A DNA stretch of 64,000 nucleotides, taken from the NCBI GenBank assembly GCA_964467615.1, contig CAYXRK010000002.1:1-64000 (forward strand), read 5' to 3'. The stretch comes from CAYXRK01 sp964467615 (GTDB lineage: Bacteria; Hydrogenedentota; Hydrogenedentia; Hydrogenedentales; GCA-2746185). Made by a program: the position numbers and the translations under genes. Below are positions 33,696 to 42,394 of the stretch, piece after piece; positions within the stretch are counted from its first letter, which is position 1, and the number at the start of each line of letters is the position of its first letter. Below the pieces are notes generated by a model. That model was not told the origin of the DNA. It ran no database searches and saw only the letters and a program-made list of their open reading frames with translations.

Positions 33696-33950
33696 ATGAT
33701 CAACTGGGAAGACTACATCGAACTGAATCCTGAAGTAATGGTCGGAAAGCCCGTAGTCAAGGGTACTCGGTTGACCGTCGAGCATGTTGTGGGGCTGCTT
33801 GCGGCCGGTTGGCCCATAGAAGACATCCTTCAGGGCTTTCCCAGCCTGACCAGGGAAAGCATTCAAGCTTGCCTGGCTTATGCACTCGACCTTCTTGAAT
33901 CAGAAGTATCGCTCGCTCCCGCTCACGCTCACGCTCACGCTCTGAAGTGA
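33696..33950 (+). CDS. DUF433 antitoxin-like protein
   Basis: 84 residues from ATG 33696 (AGGA 8 nt upstream). The pattern MINWEDYIELNPEVMVGKPVVKGTR, then a helix-turn-helix-like part (VEHVVGLLAAGWPIEDILQGFPSLTRESIQACLAYA), is typical of DUF433 antitoxins, which pair with DUF5615 PIN-like toxins. The C-terminus is odd: APAHAHAHALK encoded by a hexamer repeat (GCTCAC three times). It overlaps the toxin start by 4 nt, so antitoxin is translated first. It may repress its own promoter. Confidence 0.85.
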   Translation: MINWEDYIELNPEVMVGKPVVKGTRLTVEHVVGLLAAGWPIEDILQGFPSLTRESIQACLAYALDLLESEVSLAPAHAHAHALK

Positions 33951-34297
33951 AGATTCTCCTGGACGAAAACGTTGTGCTGGGCGTCGCGGACCGCATGCGG
34001 CAGTTGGGCCACGACGTTAAGCACGTCCTCACCGATTGCCCCGGCTCGCTAGACAAGCAAATACTCGATATCGCGGCAAAAGAAGGCCGCTTGCTCGTCA
34101 CGTTCGACAAGGGTTTCGGAAGATTGGTTTTTCTGGAAGGGATCAAGCAAGTCGAAGGAATTATTCTATTCCGCGTCCTCTCCTCCGGCCTTTCAGAATC
34201 CGCGGAATACATCGCGAATATTTTGACGTCCCGCGACGACTGGAAGGGGCATTTCAGCACGGTGCGAACGAAGGGAATCCGGCAGGTCCCGCTTTGA
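33947..34297 (+). CDS. DUF5615 PIN-like toxin
   Basis: 116 residues; GTG start in a GTGA overlap with the antitoxin stop. It starts MKILLDEN (Asp 6, Glu 7) and carries VTFDKGFG, the acidic residues of the PIN-like fold expected to bind metal in an RNase active site. DUF5615 proteins are VapC-like toxins in DUF433 modules. There are no other plasmid- or phage-like genes close by, so the module appears to be a chromosomal resident or a small transferred unit. Confidence 0.85.
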   Translation: MKILLDENVVLGVADRMRQLGHDVKHVLTDCPGSLDKQILDIAAKEGRLLVTFDKGFGRLVFLEGIKQVEGIILFRVLSSGLSESAEYIANILTSRDDWKGHFSTVRTKGIRQVPL

Positions 34298-34448
34298 ATT
34301 GCCTTGCCCATTATCATATTCTGTTCTCAAGCGGCTAGAGCGTGCCTGCTCGGCCCCGAAATTTTGTATTATTCCGGCTTCGTTTGCCCCCTTTTTGCCG
34401 ATGGCGGAAAGGGACCCTTTTTTTGGTTGAGCGAATGTGGAGCGTCCC

Positions 34449-35744
34449 GTGAAAGACCTTGTGAGCTTGTGCGCGCGCCGTGGGTTCATCTTCCAATCGA
34501 GCGAAATTTACGGCGGGATCAACGGCTGCTGGGACTTCGGTCCGCTGGGCGTGGAACTCAAGCGCAACATCAAGAACGACTGGTGGTACACGTTCGTCCA
34601 GCAGCGCGAAGACATCGTCGGGCTGGACGCGAGCATCATCATGCACCCGGAGGTTTGGGTCGCGAGCGGACACGTCGAACAGTTTCACGACATCGTGGTG
34701 GACTGCAAGGAGTGCAAGCACCGGTTCCGTCAGGACCACCTCGAAGGCGCGCGGTGCCCGGACTGCGGCGGCGAGCTGACGGAGCCGAAGGCGTTCAACA
34801 GCATGCTGCGCACCCGGCTCGGCGTGAGCGACGACACTGCGGTCGAAACGTATTTGCGGCCGGAGACGTGTCAGGCCATCTTCGTCGATTTCAAGGAGGT
34901 GTATTCCTCGTCGCGGATGAAAGTCCCCTTTGGCATCGCGCAAATCGGCAAGAGTTTTCGGAACGAAGTGAATCCGCGTAATTTCATTTTCCGCAGCCGC
35001 GAATTCGAACAAATGGAAATCGAATACTTCTGCAAGGAAGCCAACCAGGACGCCGCGTTCGAGCAGTGGAAGCAGGACATCTGGCAGTGGTTCGTCGACG
35101 TTGGGCTGAGCGCCTCGAGGATGCGCTGGTTCCGCCACGCGGACGAATCGCTCGCGCACTACTCGAGCCGGACGGAAGACATCGAGTACGAATTTCCGTT
35201 TGGCTGGGGCGAGTTACAAGGGCTGGCAAATCGCGGCACCTACGACTTGACGCAACACTCGAAGCATTCGGGCAAAGATCTGTCCTTCTTCGATCAAGAA
35301 TCGAAAGAGCGTTTTGTGCCGACGGTCATCGAGCCGTCCTTCGGCGCGGACCGCACGGCGATGGCGTTGTTGTGCGACGCGTATCACGAGGACGAAGTCG
35401 AGGGCGAGAAGCGCATCGTGCTGCGCCTCGATCCGAAGATCGCGCCCATCAAAGCGGCGGTATTGCCGCTGGTAAAGAAGGACGGCCTGGCGGAGATCGC
35501 CGGAGTTCTGGAGCGCAAGCTACGCAAGAAATTCAACACCTTTTACGATCAATCCGGCGCGATCGGCCGCCGCTACCGTCGCATGGACGAAGTGGGCACG
35601 CCGTTCTGCATCGCGGTAGATTACGAGACGAAAGAAAACGAGACCGTTACCATCCGCGATCGCGACTCGATGCAACAGATCCGCTTGCCCATGGCGGACG
35701 TGACCGAGTACATCGGCAAGCGCGTCTCGCACGAGCGGGCATAG
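34449..35744 (+). CDS. glyQS: Glycyl-tRNA synthetase, dimeric type
   Basis: 431 residues. Charges tRNA-Gly. The N-terminus KDLVSLCARRGFIFQSSEIYGG and DFGPLGVELK identify the alpha2 (bacterial/archaeal-eukaryotic) form rather than the glyQ/glyS alpha2beta2 form. Class II motifs follow (SFRNEVNPRNFIFRSREFEQMEIE, a motif 2-like block; EPSFGADR, motif 3). A CKEC...CPDC zinc-ribbon-like insertion is present at about residues 91-113. The anticodon-binding domain closes the protein. The GTG at 34449 has GGAG 6 nt upstream and is preferred over GTG 34437. It starts a compact operon with a methyltransferase and RsgA. Confidence 0.93.
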   Translation: MKDLVSLCARRGFIFQSSEIYGGINGCWDFGPLGVELKRNIKNDWWYTFVQQREDIVGLDASIIMHPEVWVASGHVEQFHDIVVDCKECKHRFRQDHLEGARCPDCGGELTEPKAFNSMLRTRLGVSDDTAVETYLRPETCQAIFVDFKEVYSSSRMKVPFGIAQIGKSFRNEVNPRNFIFRSREFEQMEIEYFCKEANQDAAFEQWKQDIWQWFVDVGLSASRMRWFRHADESLAHYSSRTEDIEYEFPFGWGELQGLANRGTYDLTQHSKHSGKDLSFFDQESKERFVPTVIEPSFGADRTAMALLCDAYHEDEVEGEKRIVLRLDPKIAPIKAAVLPLVKKDGLAEIAGVLERKLRKKFNTFYDQSGAIGRRYRRMDEVGTPFCIAVDYETKENETVTIRDRDSMQQIRLPMADVTEYIGKRVSHERA

Positions 35745-35753
35745 GGCAGGGCT

Positions 35754-36512
35754 GTGGGCCGCGCGGCGCAATCGCTGACTTTCGATTACGAGCACGCCGC
35801 CTCAGCCTACGACACGCATCGCCGTTCCGGGGGGCCGTTCCTACGGCCAATCGTGGATCACGCGCGCGATCTGAACGCGCGGACAGTTGTGGAAATCGGC
35901 TGTGGAACAGCGTCAAACACCCGGGCATTTCTCGAATCGCATCCGTGCTCGCTCATCGGCCTCGACGCGTCGCGCGGCATGCTGGAACGCGCACGCGCGA
36001 AAAGCGTGGCCGCGCGGTTCGTCCGAGGCAACGGCGCACAACTTCCTTTCGCGACGGCGAGTGTCGACTACGTCTTTGGGTTCATGGTCCTCCAACACGT
36101 AACACATATCGAGGCCCTCTTTGCCGAGTGCGCGCGCGTCGTGCGTCGTGGTGGCGTAGCGTTCGCAACGGCCTCTCACGATTTCATCCGCGCACATCCG
36201 CTGAACACATACTTTCCCAGTTTCGAATCCATTGACCTTGCGCGATTCCCGAGCAACGAACGGCTGCGTGTGGCGTTGGAAAGCGTTGGCTTCACTAAGG
36301 TGTCGTTCACCATCCTGCGCCGCGCGCCCGAGCGAATAGACGCGGCCTACGTCCAAAAGGTCGCCGACAAATTCATCTCGACGTACGCGCTCATTCCTGC
36401 AGAGGAATTCGCGCGAGGCCTCGCGCGGTTGCACTCGGACCTGCAGCGAGACGGCGCGCTCGCCACGCCCATGGAATGGGAATGCCTCATCGTCACGGCG
36501 GAGCGGCCATGA
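35754..36512 (+). CDS. Class I SAM-dependent methyltransferase
   Basis: 252 residues, GTG start 9 nt after glyQS. A Rossmann-like methyltransferase: motif I VVEIGCGTASNTRAF, the acidic LIGLDAS strand end, motif II ASVDYVFGFMVLQHV, motif III RRGGVAFATAS. The UbiE/BioC-like group (methyltransf_11) fits, but the substrate is not evident. The stop overlaps the rsgA start (ATGA), pointing to coupled expression with a ribosome assembly factor, so an RNA or ribosomal target is possible but unsupported. Confidence 0.85.
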   Translation: MGRAAQSLTFDYEHAASAYDTHRRSGGPFLRPIVDHARDLNARTVVEIGCGTASNTRAFLESHPCSLIGLDASRGMLERARAKSVAARFVRGNGAQLPFATASVDYVFGFMVLQHVTHIEALFAECARVVRRGGVAFATASHDFIRAHPLNTYFPSFESIDLARFPSNERLRVALESVGFTKVSFTILRRAPERIDAAYVQKVADKFISTYALIPAEEFARGLARLHSDLQRDGALATPMEWECLIVTAERP

Positions 36513-37564
36513 CCGAACGCCGCCGAAAGAAGCGCACCGTGCGCCGTCGCGATTGGGAGGGCGCGAAGGAAGCCGACTTCTCGCGCGACTTGAGACGGCA
36601 CATACGCACCGACACGACAATTCGGCGGGACGTGCAAGCGCCTCCCGTGCCGGAACAATTCGAGCCGAACGGCTTGGTGATAGCGCAGTCTAAAAAGTGG
36701 GCGTTCGTTGAGCATGAGGGCGAGGAGAAGCTGTGCCGCATCAGTGACCGGCTGTTCGAGGGCCCGTTCGTATTGCTCGCGCCAGGTGATCGGGTATTGG
36801 TCGAAATGGTCGAAGGCGATCCGATGGTGTTGGCATTTGCCCCCCGTCGATCGCGACTCGCGCGGCTCGCGGTCCACGGCGAGACACTGCGCGAACAAAT
36901 CATCGCCGCGAATGTCGACCAACTGGTCATCGTTGCGTCGGCCGCGCAGCCGGTGTTCAAGGCTAGCGTTGTCGATCGGTATTTGATCATCGCGCAGGCG
37001 GCTGGAATCGACTGCGTGTTATGCGTCAATAAAACGGATCTTACGGTGGAGGGACCGTCGCAGGTGGCGGCCTATCGCGAGCAAGGCGTGTCTGTGTTTC
37101 TGACGAGTTGCGAGACCGGCGCGGGCATCGGGGAATTGAGCGAGCAATTGCGGGAACGGGTGAGCGTCGTCGCGGGTCAGAGCGGCGTGGGGAAGTCGTC
37201 GCTTTTGAATCGGCTCGATCCCTCGCTCGAGATCGATACGCAGGAGGTGAGCGGCTACAACGACAAGGGAAAGCACACGACCACCGGCGCGCGCCTGTAC
37301 AGACTGGCGAACGGCATCATCGTCATCGATACGCCGGGCATTCGCCAGCTCGGTATCGCGAACGTGTCGATCAACGAATTGCCCTTTTACTTTCCCGAGT
37401 TCGCGGCACGCGCGGGCGCGTGCCAGTTCAGCGACTGCACTCATACCCACGAACCGAACTGCGCCGTGCGCGAAGCCGTCGAATCGGGGGAAGTTTCGGC
37501 CCACCGGTACGGCTCCTACCTGCGAATACGCGAAGATATCACCGCCCGAGCGACGAAGTATTGA
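36509..37564 (+). CDS. rsgA: Ribosome small subunit GTPase RsgA
   Basis: 351 residues from the ATG overlapping the previous stop. Circularly permuted GTPase: NKTD (G4, from Asn 174) comes before GQSGVGKSSL (G1, from Gly 223) and DTPG (G3). An OB fold occupies the N-terminal third, and a zinc-binding tail CQFSDCTHTHEPNC starts at Cys 305. It checks maturation of the 30S decoding centre. The extra basic N-terminus (RRRKKRTVRRRDW) is longer than in E. coli RsgA and could bind rRNA. Confidence 0.93.
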   Translation: MTERRRKKRTVRRRDWEGAKEADFSRDLRRHIRTDTTIRRDVQAPPVPEQFEPNGLVIAQSKKWAFVEHEGEEKLCRISDRLFEGPFVLLAPGDRVLVEMVEGDPMVLAFAPRRSRLARLAVHGETLREQIIAANVDQLVIVASAAQPVFKASVVDRYLIIAQAAGIDCVLCVNKTDLTVEGPSQVAAYREQGVSVFLTSCETGAGIGELSEQLRERVSVVAGQSGVGKSSLLNRLDPSLEIDTQEVSGYNDKGKHTTTGARLYRLANGIIVIDTPGIRQLGIANVSINELPFYFPEFAARAGACQFSDCTHTHEPNCAVREAVESGEVSAHRYGSYLRIREDITARATKY

Positions 37565-37663
37565 TTACCCTGGCCGTGCCGGTGTCGATTGGGCGGCGTG
37601 GGCATTGAGTTATGATGGTGGGGCGATGCTCGAACACCCATTTGGGCGGAAGAAGGACCCTAT

Positions 37664-37828
37664 ATGGTGGCCTTAAGCGCCTTCATCGGCATGACAATCT
37701 TGAGCGGGGTCGGCTGGTGGCTCGGAGCGCAAGCGGGCTTGGGCACCGCAATCGTTCTGAGCGGCGTCGGCGCGGGCGTTGGGTTCTACTACGGCCGTAA
37801 AATCGCCAAGGACTTACTCGACGGTTAG
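37664..37828 (+). CDS. Very small glycine-zipper membrane protein
   Basis: 54 residues, ATG 6 nt after AGAAGGA. Two hydrophobic segments (SAFIGMTILSGVGWWLGA and GTAIVLSGVGAGVGFYYG) rich in GxxxG-type spacing end in a basic GRKIAKDLLDG tail. It looks like a small helical-hairpin membrane protein that could oligomerise. It lies 99 nt after rsgA on the same strand and faces the convergent acyltransferase gene. No name is known to me; the tidy ribosome site and full reading frame are the main support. Confidence 0.6.
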   Translation: MVALSAFIGMTILSGVGWWLGAQAGLGTAIVLSGVGAGVGFYYGRKIAKDLLDG

Positions 37829-37837
37829 CCCGCTGAA

Positions 37838-38809
37838 CTATATTTCGTCGCCCGGCTTCCATTCGTAAATGAGCGCCGGATTGGCGATGTACTTGAGCAT
37901 GTAGTCACCGAAGGGGAACGCTTCACCGGCATCGTAGGCGCGGTGGTCCATCGTGCAGCAAATCGTCATCACCGAGCGGACGACGATCTGACCATCCACG
38001 ACGCGCGGTCCCAGGTGCAGGTCGCCCAAACCGAACATCATCACTTCCGGCGGGGCAAGCACGGTGACGGTCTGGTGTCCTGGCACCACCATGCCGATGT
38101 TGGCGATGCTGCATGTCGCACCGAGGATTTCCGTCGCGTCGAGTTTGTCTTCGGGTTTGACGGTGGCGTATTCGGGTTCGGGCCGGTAGGGGTGGAAGAG
38201 GAGTTCGCGGAGGAGCAGGAATCCTGGCCAGAGCGCGCGCACGTCGAGTTGGCGGATGGACGGCATAATGTAGTGGATCGCGGCGCGGCGATACAGTTCC
38301 TCCGGATCGGAGCGGCGGGCGCGGCGGCTTAGATCGCGCAGTTCGGCTGCGACGGTCTCGAGGGTCTTGACATGCGGATTTCGGACAATAGGCCGCACCA
38401 CGCCCTTTTTCGTGTGGACGGTCACGCCCATGTTGATGTCTTCGGCGTGATACAGCGTGCCGCGCGTGGTCACTGGACTCCAATCGAGAAACGCGTTCAT
38501 ACAAGGAACGTGGCTGACCGCGTGGGCGATGGCCTTGACGAAAAACGCTGAGAAATTCTTGTGAATCGCGCGCCGAAAGAGAATCTCATTGGTCATCTTC
38601 ACGGCGTTGCGCGCGATTTCCTTGTCCTTGTCGCGCGTGTACTCGACGAGCGGAGTTACGTCGAGTTCGGAGGTCATCGACGCGTGTGGGATTCTCTTGG
38701 CTGCAATCGACAGCATGTACGCCACGCCCTGGCGCAGCATGCTAAACGGGACCGCCTGCTTGACCTTGACGTTCTCGCGCAGGTATGCGACTTTGTGGTC
38801 TTGAAACAT
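37838..38809 (-). CDS. Stand-alone E2-type acyltransferase catalytic domain
   Basis: 323 residues aligned with only the C-terminal catalytic domain of 2-oxoacid dehydrogenase E2 subunits (chloramphenicol acetyltransferase fold). No lipoyl domain or E1/E3-binding domain is present. The active-site region reads MDHRAYDAG (near residue 284), where E2 normally has DHRxxDG, so the His and Asp are kept and the Gly after Asp is Ala. The N-terminus (RIPHASMTSELDVTPL) matches the normal domain start. Without lipoyl arms it must use another acyl donor, such as acyl-CoA. It follows the P450 gene by 12 nt, likely in the same operon. Confidence 0.8.
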   Translation of the reverse strand: MFQDHKVAYLRENVKVKQAVPFSMLRQGVAYMLSIAAKRIPHASMTSELDVTPLVEYTRDKDKEIARNAVKMTNEILFRRAIHKNFSAFFVKAIAHAVSHVPCMNAFLDWSPVTTRGTLYHAEDINMGVTVHTKKGVVRPIVRNPHVKTLETVAAELRDLSRRARRSDPEELYRRAAIHYIMPSIRQLDVRALWPGFLLLRELLFHPYRPEPEYATVKPEDKLDATEILGATCSIANIGMVVPGHQTVTVLAPPEVMMFGLGDLHLGPRVVDGQIVVRSVMTICCTMDHRAYDAGEAFPFGDYMLKYIANPALIYEWKPGDEI

Positions 38810-38821
38810 TCGAGGCGAACG

Positions 38822-40219
38822 CTACGCGGTGGCGGCCGGGAAGGACTCGGCCGGCTCGGTGTGTTTCGGCGTAACGTGCGCTAGCCGCTCACGGGCGATC
38901 ATCTTCATGCCGTACTTCGGGCGCAAGCTGAGTAACGGTTCGAGGGCGACGCGATGTCCCGGTTCGTGTTCCAATCGCCAGCGCTGCGCAATGATAGCGA
39001 GCGCCATCGTCCCCTCCATCCGGGCGAAATGCTCGCCGATACACCCGCGCGGTCCCGCGCCGAAGGGCAGGTAGGCGAATTTTGGCCGCGCCGCTTCTTG
39101 CTCCGGCGTAAACCGATCGGGATCGAAGCGCTCGGGATCGTCCCAATACTTCGGATTGCGATGCATGACGTACGGACTGAACACGACGGCCGTCCCTTTA
39201 TGCGCCGTGTACTCCCGTAGCGGATAGTCCTCTAGCGCTTCCCGCGCGAGGATATAGATCGGCGGATACATGCGAAGGGACTCCGCGAAAACTCGGCGCG
39301 TGTAGTCCAAATTCATCACGTCCAGGGCGCGTGGGGAATTACCCTTCAGCACATGATCGATCTCGTGATACATCCTGTCTGCCGCCTCGGGGTTCTGCGA
39401 GAGTAAGTACCATGTCCACGTGAGCGACAGAGCCGTGGTTTCGTGGCCCCCGACGAAAAGCGTGATGACTTCGTCGAGCACCTGCTGATCGGTCATGTAC
39501 GCGCCTGTGTCCTCATTTTGGGCGGCCAGGATAGTCGAAAGGAGATCGCCTCGGTCGTGGCCGTCCGCGCGGCGCTCGTCGATCATGCGGCGAACGGTCT
39601 CGTCGAGCCTGCGTTTGGCCTTTCGGAACGCGATGTTGCTGGGCAGCGGCAACTTCTCAAGGAATTCAGCCATGGGGTTCGCGCTACGCTCGAACAGTTT
39701 CATCGCGACGGTCAGGCACTCGCCGAGTTCGAGCGCTTCCCCATCGACGTCGCTGTGGAACAACGTTTTCGTCGCGATCCCCAGGCTGAGCTTCGTCATC
39801 TCCTGATAGATGTCGTAGGTTTGATCGGCCCGCCAACTATCGCGGCAGCGGATCGTGTCATCGATCATCACGCGCGCGTAGGCTTCGATGCGGTCGCGGC
39901 GGAAGGAAGGCTGCATCATTTTTTGTTGATCGCGGTGGAATTCGCCCTCGCTCGTGATAAGCCCGTTGCCCAGCAGCCGTTTCATCAGGCGCAATGCGCG
40001 GCTCTTGATGAACTTGCGATGGTCCGTGACCGTGACATCTCTGATAAGGTCTGGGTCGTTGATGAGAATGAGCGGCCGGCCGGCCATGTTGATATACGCG
40101 ATATCGCCGTACTCGCGCGTCGTGTTCATCAACAGCCCGATCAAGTCATTCTTGAACGCAAACACCTGGCCCAGTGGATGCCAGGACTTCGGCCCTGGAG
40201 GGTACGCGAGCGTACTCAT
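38822..40219 (-). CDS. Cytochrome P450
   Basis: 465 residues. Heme-binding loop FGAGPRGCIG (Cys about 392), I-helix LFVGGHETTA, ExxR in ESLRMYP, and PERFDPDRF before the heme loop are all intact. The start begins STLAYPPGPKSW, the usual proline-rich linker, without a membrane anchor, so the protein is probably soluble. The ATG at 40219 overlaps the upstream GT-C gene stop (ATGA), with AGGAGG close by; a longer frame upstream is only that gene in another frame. It oxidises a fatty acid- or terpene-like substrate (CYP4/CYP102-like group by feel). No dedicated ferredoxin gene is adjacent. Confidence 0.9.
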   Translation of the reverse strand: MSTLAYPPGPKSWHPLGQVFAFKNDLIGLLMNTTREYGDIAYINMAGRPLILINDPDLIRDVTVTDHRKFIKSRALRLMKRLLGNGLITSEGEFHRDQQKMMQPSFRRDRIEAYARVMIDDTIRCRDSWRADQTYDIYQEMTKLSLGIATKTLFHSDVDGEALELGECLTVAMKLFERSANPMAEFLEKLPLPSNIAFRKAKRRLDETVRRMIDERRADGHDRGDLLSTILAAQNEDTGAYMTDQQVLDEVITLFVGGHETTALSLTWTWYLLSQNPEAADRMYHEIDHVLKGNSPRALDVMNLDYTRRVFAESLRMYPPIYILAREALEDYPLREYTAHKGTAVVFSPYVMHRNPKYWDDPERFDPDRFTPEQEAARPKFAYLPFGAGPRGCIGEHFARMEGTMALAIIAQRWRLEHEPGHRVALEPLLSLRPKYGMKMIARERLAHVTPKHTEPAESFPAATA

Positions 40220-42177
40220 GAAGCAATTCCTCCTGCTTGCGGCGTGTTTTCGGCAAGGCACGCGACCGCGGCCGGCCCCCCAAGTATCGCCCGGGCCACC
40301 GACGCCAAGCTCACTCCCGCCGTAGACACGGACTCCCCAATGCCCGGAATTTTCCATGTCGCGTATTCGCCGTCGCGCCAAGTCACGAAACGATAACGCG
40401 GGTCGTCGAGCGGATGTTCGAATGAAAACACGACCGAGGTAGGCGCACCCTCGAGGGTTTCGAGTACGCGTGCCTCAATCCCGTTCCAAGAAACCGCGTC
40501 GCCAGAACTCATCGGGGCGGTGTCAGCGCGCCGAAATATATGCGACCACGGCCGGCGCAAAAATCCATCTTCCTGCTGGAGCAACAGTTCGTTCGCTGAT
40601 GTCCTCTGTACGATGACTGGCATACGCGCTGCGGAGAGCCACGCCCACGCAAAGTCCCCAGGCGCGCCCTGCGCGGCGCGCGCCAGCGGGAAACTCGCGC
40701 CCAGCAGATCAAGCGGCGTGTTCACTGCGACGACTAGTTCGGTATCGCGATTCGCAAACTGTGCGACGCTGTTGTTGCTGTTCTGAAACCCGCGATCCAT
40801 CACGGCAATAGCGACTGACATCCCAACGAGAAACAGCGGCGCGATGATCGCGTGCGCCCCAAGCCACACGCCCGCAAGCACCCGCGCTCGGACCGGTGAC
40901 TCGCGGCGCGCGCGCGCCCAACGATCAAGAAACAAGCCAACGACGCCGAGCGCGCCAAGACTCGCGAACATGAGGTTGCGATCCTGAGGAATCGTGGCGC
41001 ACATCGGGAGCGCCGCCAACAACGAACCCGTCAACAGGAAGCGGGCCTCGCGCGACTGGCTAAGCAATGGCCGAAGCACCAACAACATCCAAATTGCGAA
41101 CGCGGCGCCAATCGCCGAAAACAATGCTTGCCACACGCCCGGTAACGCGGCCCAAACAATCGAGTCGGGCGCGGCGAACAGCCCCACGAGCAACGCCGGA
41201 TAGCGTCCCAGCGCCTCCTTGATGAAGTACAAGGGCTCCGCGAGCGGATCGATATACAGCCAAGAGCCCCACGTGCCGTGACCGGCGGCGATATAGATCG
41301 CGCGCCATACGGCCGTCGCCGCGAGATAGGGGGCGAGACTTATCGCAGCGCGGGCGACCCGCCCGATCGGCTTACGCGACGCCGCGCTCTCGTCAATAAA
41401 AAAAGCGTAGGCGGCTAGATAGGCGAGCGCGCCGATTGCGGCTTCACCAAAAAACAATGACACGAGGAACAGCGCGAGGGCCAGCGCCCGCCACGCCACC
41501 GACTTACTGAATTCAACGCCCGTGCGGCACGATCTATCGTGGGCGAGCAATGCTCCGATTCCAAACAGCGCTGTGTAGAGCGCGTGCCGGTTCGCAATCC
41601 ATCCCGCGGCGACACCGTGGCCGCCGTCTATTGCAAACAGGAGGGCGGCGATGACCGCTGCCCGGCCCGCGCCGATAGTCCGCCGAAACCACACGGCAGC
41701 AAGCGCCGCGAGCGCGCCGTAGAGTAGCCAACTGTGAACGTGGAACGGGAACGCCTGTTCCCCGAATAGTTGGTAGTCGATCCATAGCGACAGCGACGTC
41801 AGCGGGCGCCACATGTCGACTCGCCAACCCTCGACGGCCCACCACGGGAGCACTCCGGACTTGAGAAGCGCCTGATTGCCGCTGGCCTGGCCATCAGCGA
41901 AGGTGTACGTATTCAATAGTTTACTATTGAATCCTTGAGCATCGTTGGCCTTGAAGATAGAGAGGAAATACCAATCGTCTTGCGCGAATCCGATGAACAA
42001 GGCCGGCGAAGTCAGGAGAAGCCCAACCACAAACGCGAACAACGCGGGACGGCGACTGATCGCACCGATGAACGCGGACACGCTGAGCGGCGACGGCACG
42101 GCCACTCCGGCCTCAATACCGTCTAGACCTGCACCGCGCGCGAAGCTTCGGCTGTTTTCCACGATGGATTTCGACAT
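40216..42177 (-). CDS. Polytopic GT-C glycosyltransferase-like membrane protein
   Basis: 653 residues from ATG 42177 (a GTG at 42249 could add 24). About eleven membrane helices with the acidic pair FAQDDWYFL in the first periplasmic loop, as in ArnT/PMT-type GT-C enzymes, and WRPLTSLSLWIDYQLFG as the next motif, a line shared with the TMTC/DUF1736 group. Its last 200 residues are a soluble extracytoplasmic beta-rich domain. Donor and acceptor unknown. First gene of a likely operon with P450 and E2-domain genes. No convincing ribosome site at either start. Confidence 0.75.
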   Translation of the reverse strand: MSKSIVENSRSFARGAGLDGIEAGVAVPSPLSVSAFIGAISRRPALFAFVVGLLLTSPALFIGFAQDDWYFLSIFKANDAQGFNSKLLNTYTFADGQASGNQALLKSGVLPWWAVEGWRVDMWRPLTSLSLWIDYQLFGEQAFPFHVHSWLLYGALAALAAVWFRRTIGAGRAAVIAALLFAIDGGHGVAAGWIANRHALYTALFGIGALLAHDRSCRTGVEFSKSVAWRALALALFLVSLFFGEAAIGALAYLAAYAFFIDESAASRKPIGRVARAAISLAPYLAATAVWRAIYIAAGHGTWGSWLYIDPLAEPLYFIKEALGRYPALLVGLFAAPDSIVWAALPGVWQALFSAIGAAFAIWMLLVLRPLLSQSREARFLLTGSLLAALPMCATIPQDRNLMFASLGALGVVGLFLDRWARARRESPVRARVLAGVWLGAHAIIAPLFLVGMSVAIAVMDRGFQNSNNSVAQFANRDTELVVAVNTPLDLLGASFPLARAAQGAPGDFAWAWLSAARMPVIVQRTSANELLLQQEDGFLRRPWSHIFRRADTAPMSSGDAVSWNGIEARVLETLEGAPTSVVFSFEHPLDDPRYRFVTWRDGEYATWKIPGIGESVSTAGVSLASVARAILGGPAAVACLAENTPQAGGIAS

Positions 42178-42394
42178 GAGTACGTAGAGCGGGGAGGTCC
42201 CGTTTCCCGGCAATTGCGGGTCCGCGAACGAACATGGAAATGCGGACACTACACCCTCGGCGGCGGTGCTCCCGTCAACGCTGCCTCTCTGCGTAAGTCC
42301 AATGATTTCAATATGTTAGCAAAAGTGCAACACTCCGAAATTGGGCCGCACCTCGCGTACAACACCAGTCGGATCGAAAAGTGTTACGGCTTCG

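Noticed and set aside
34405..34425. AAAGGGACCCTTT with following T-run before glyQS, as an attenuator
   Set aside because: The two arms leave only one base for a loop, and no T-box or leader peptide is visible upstream.
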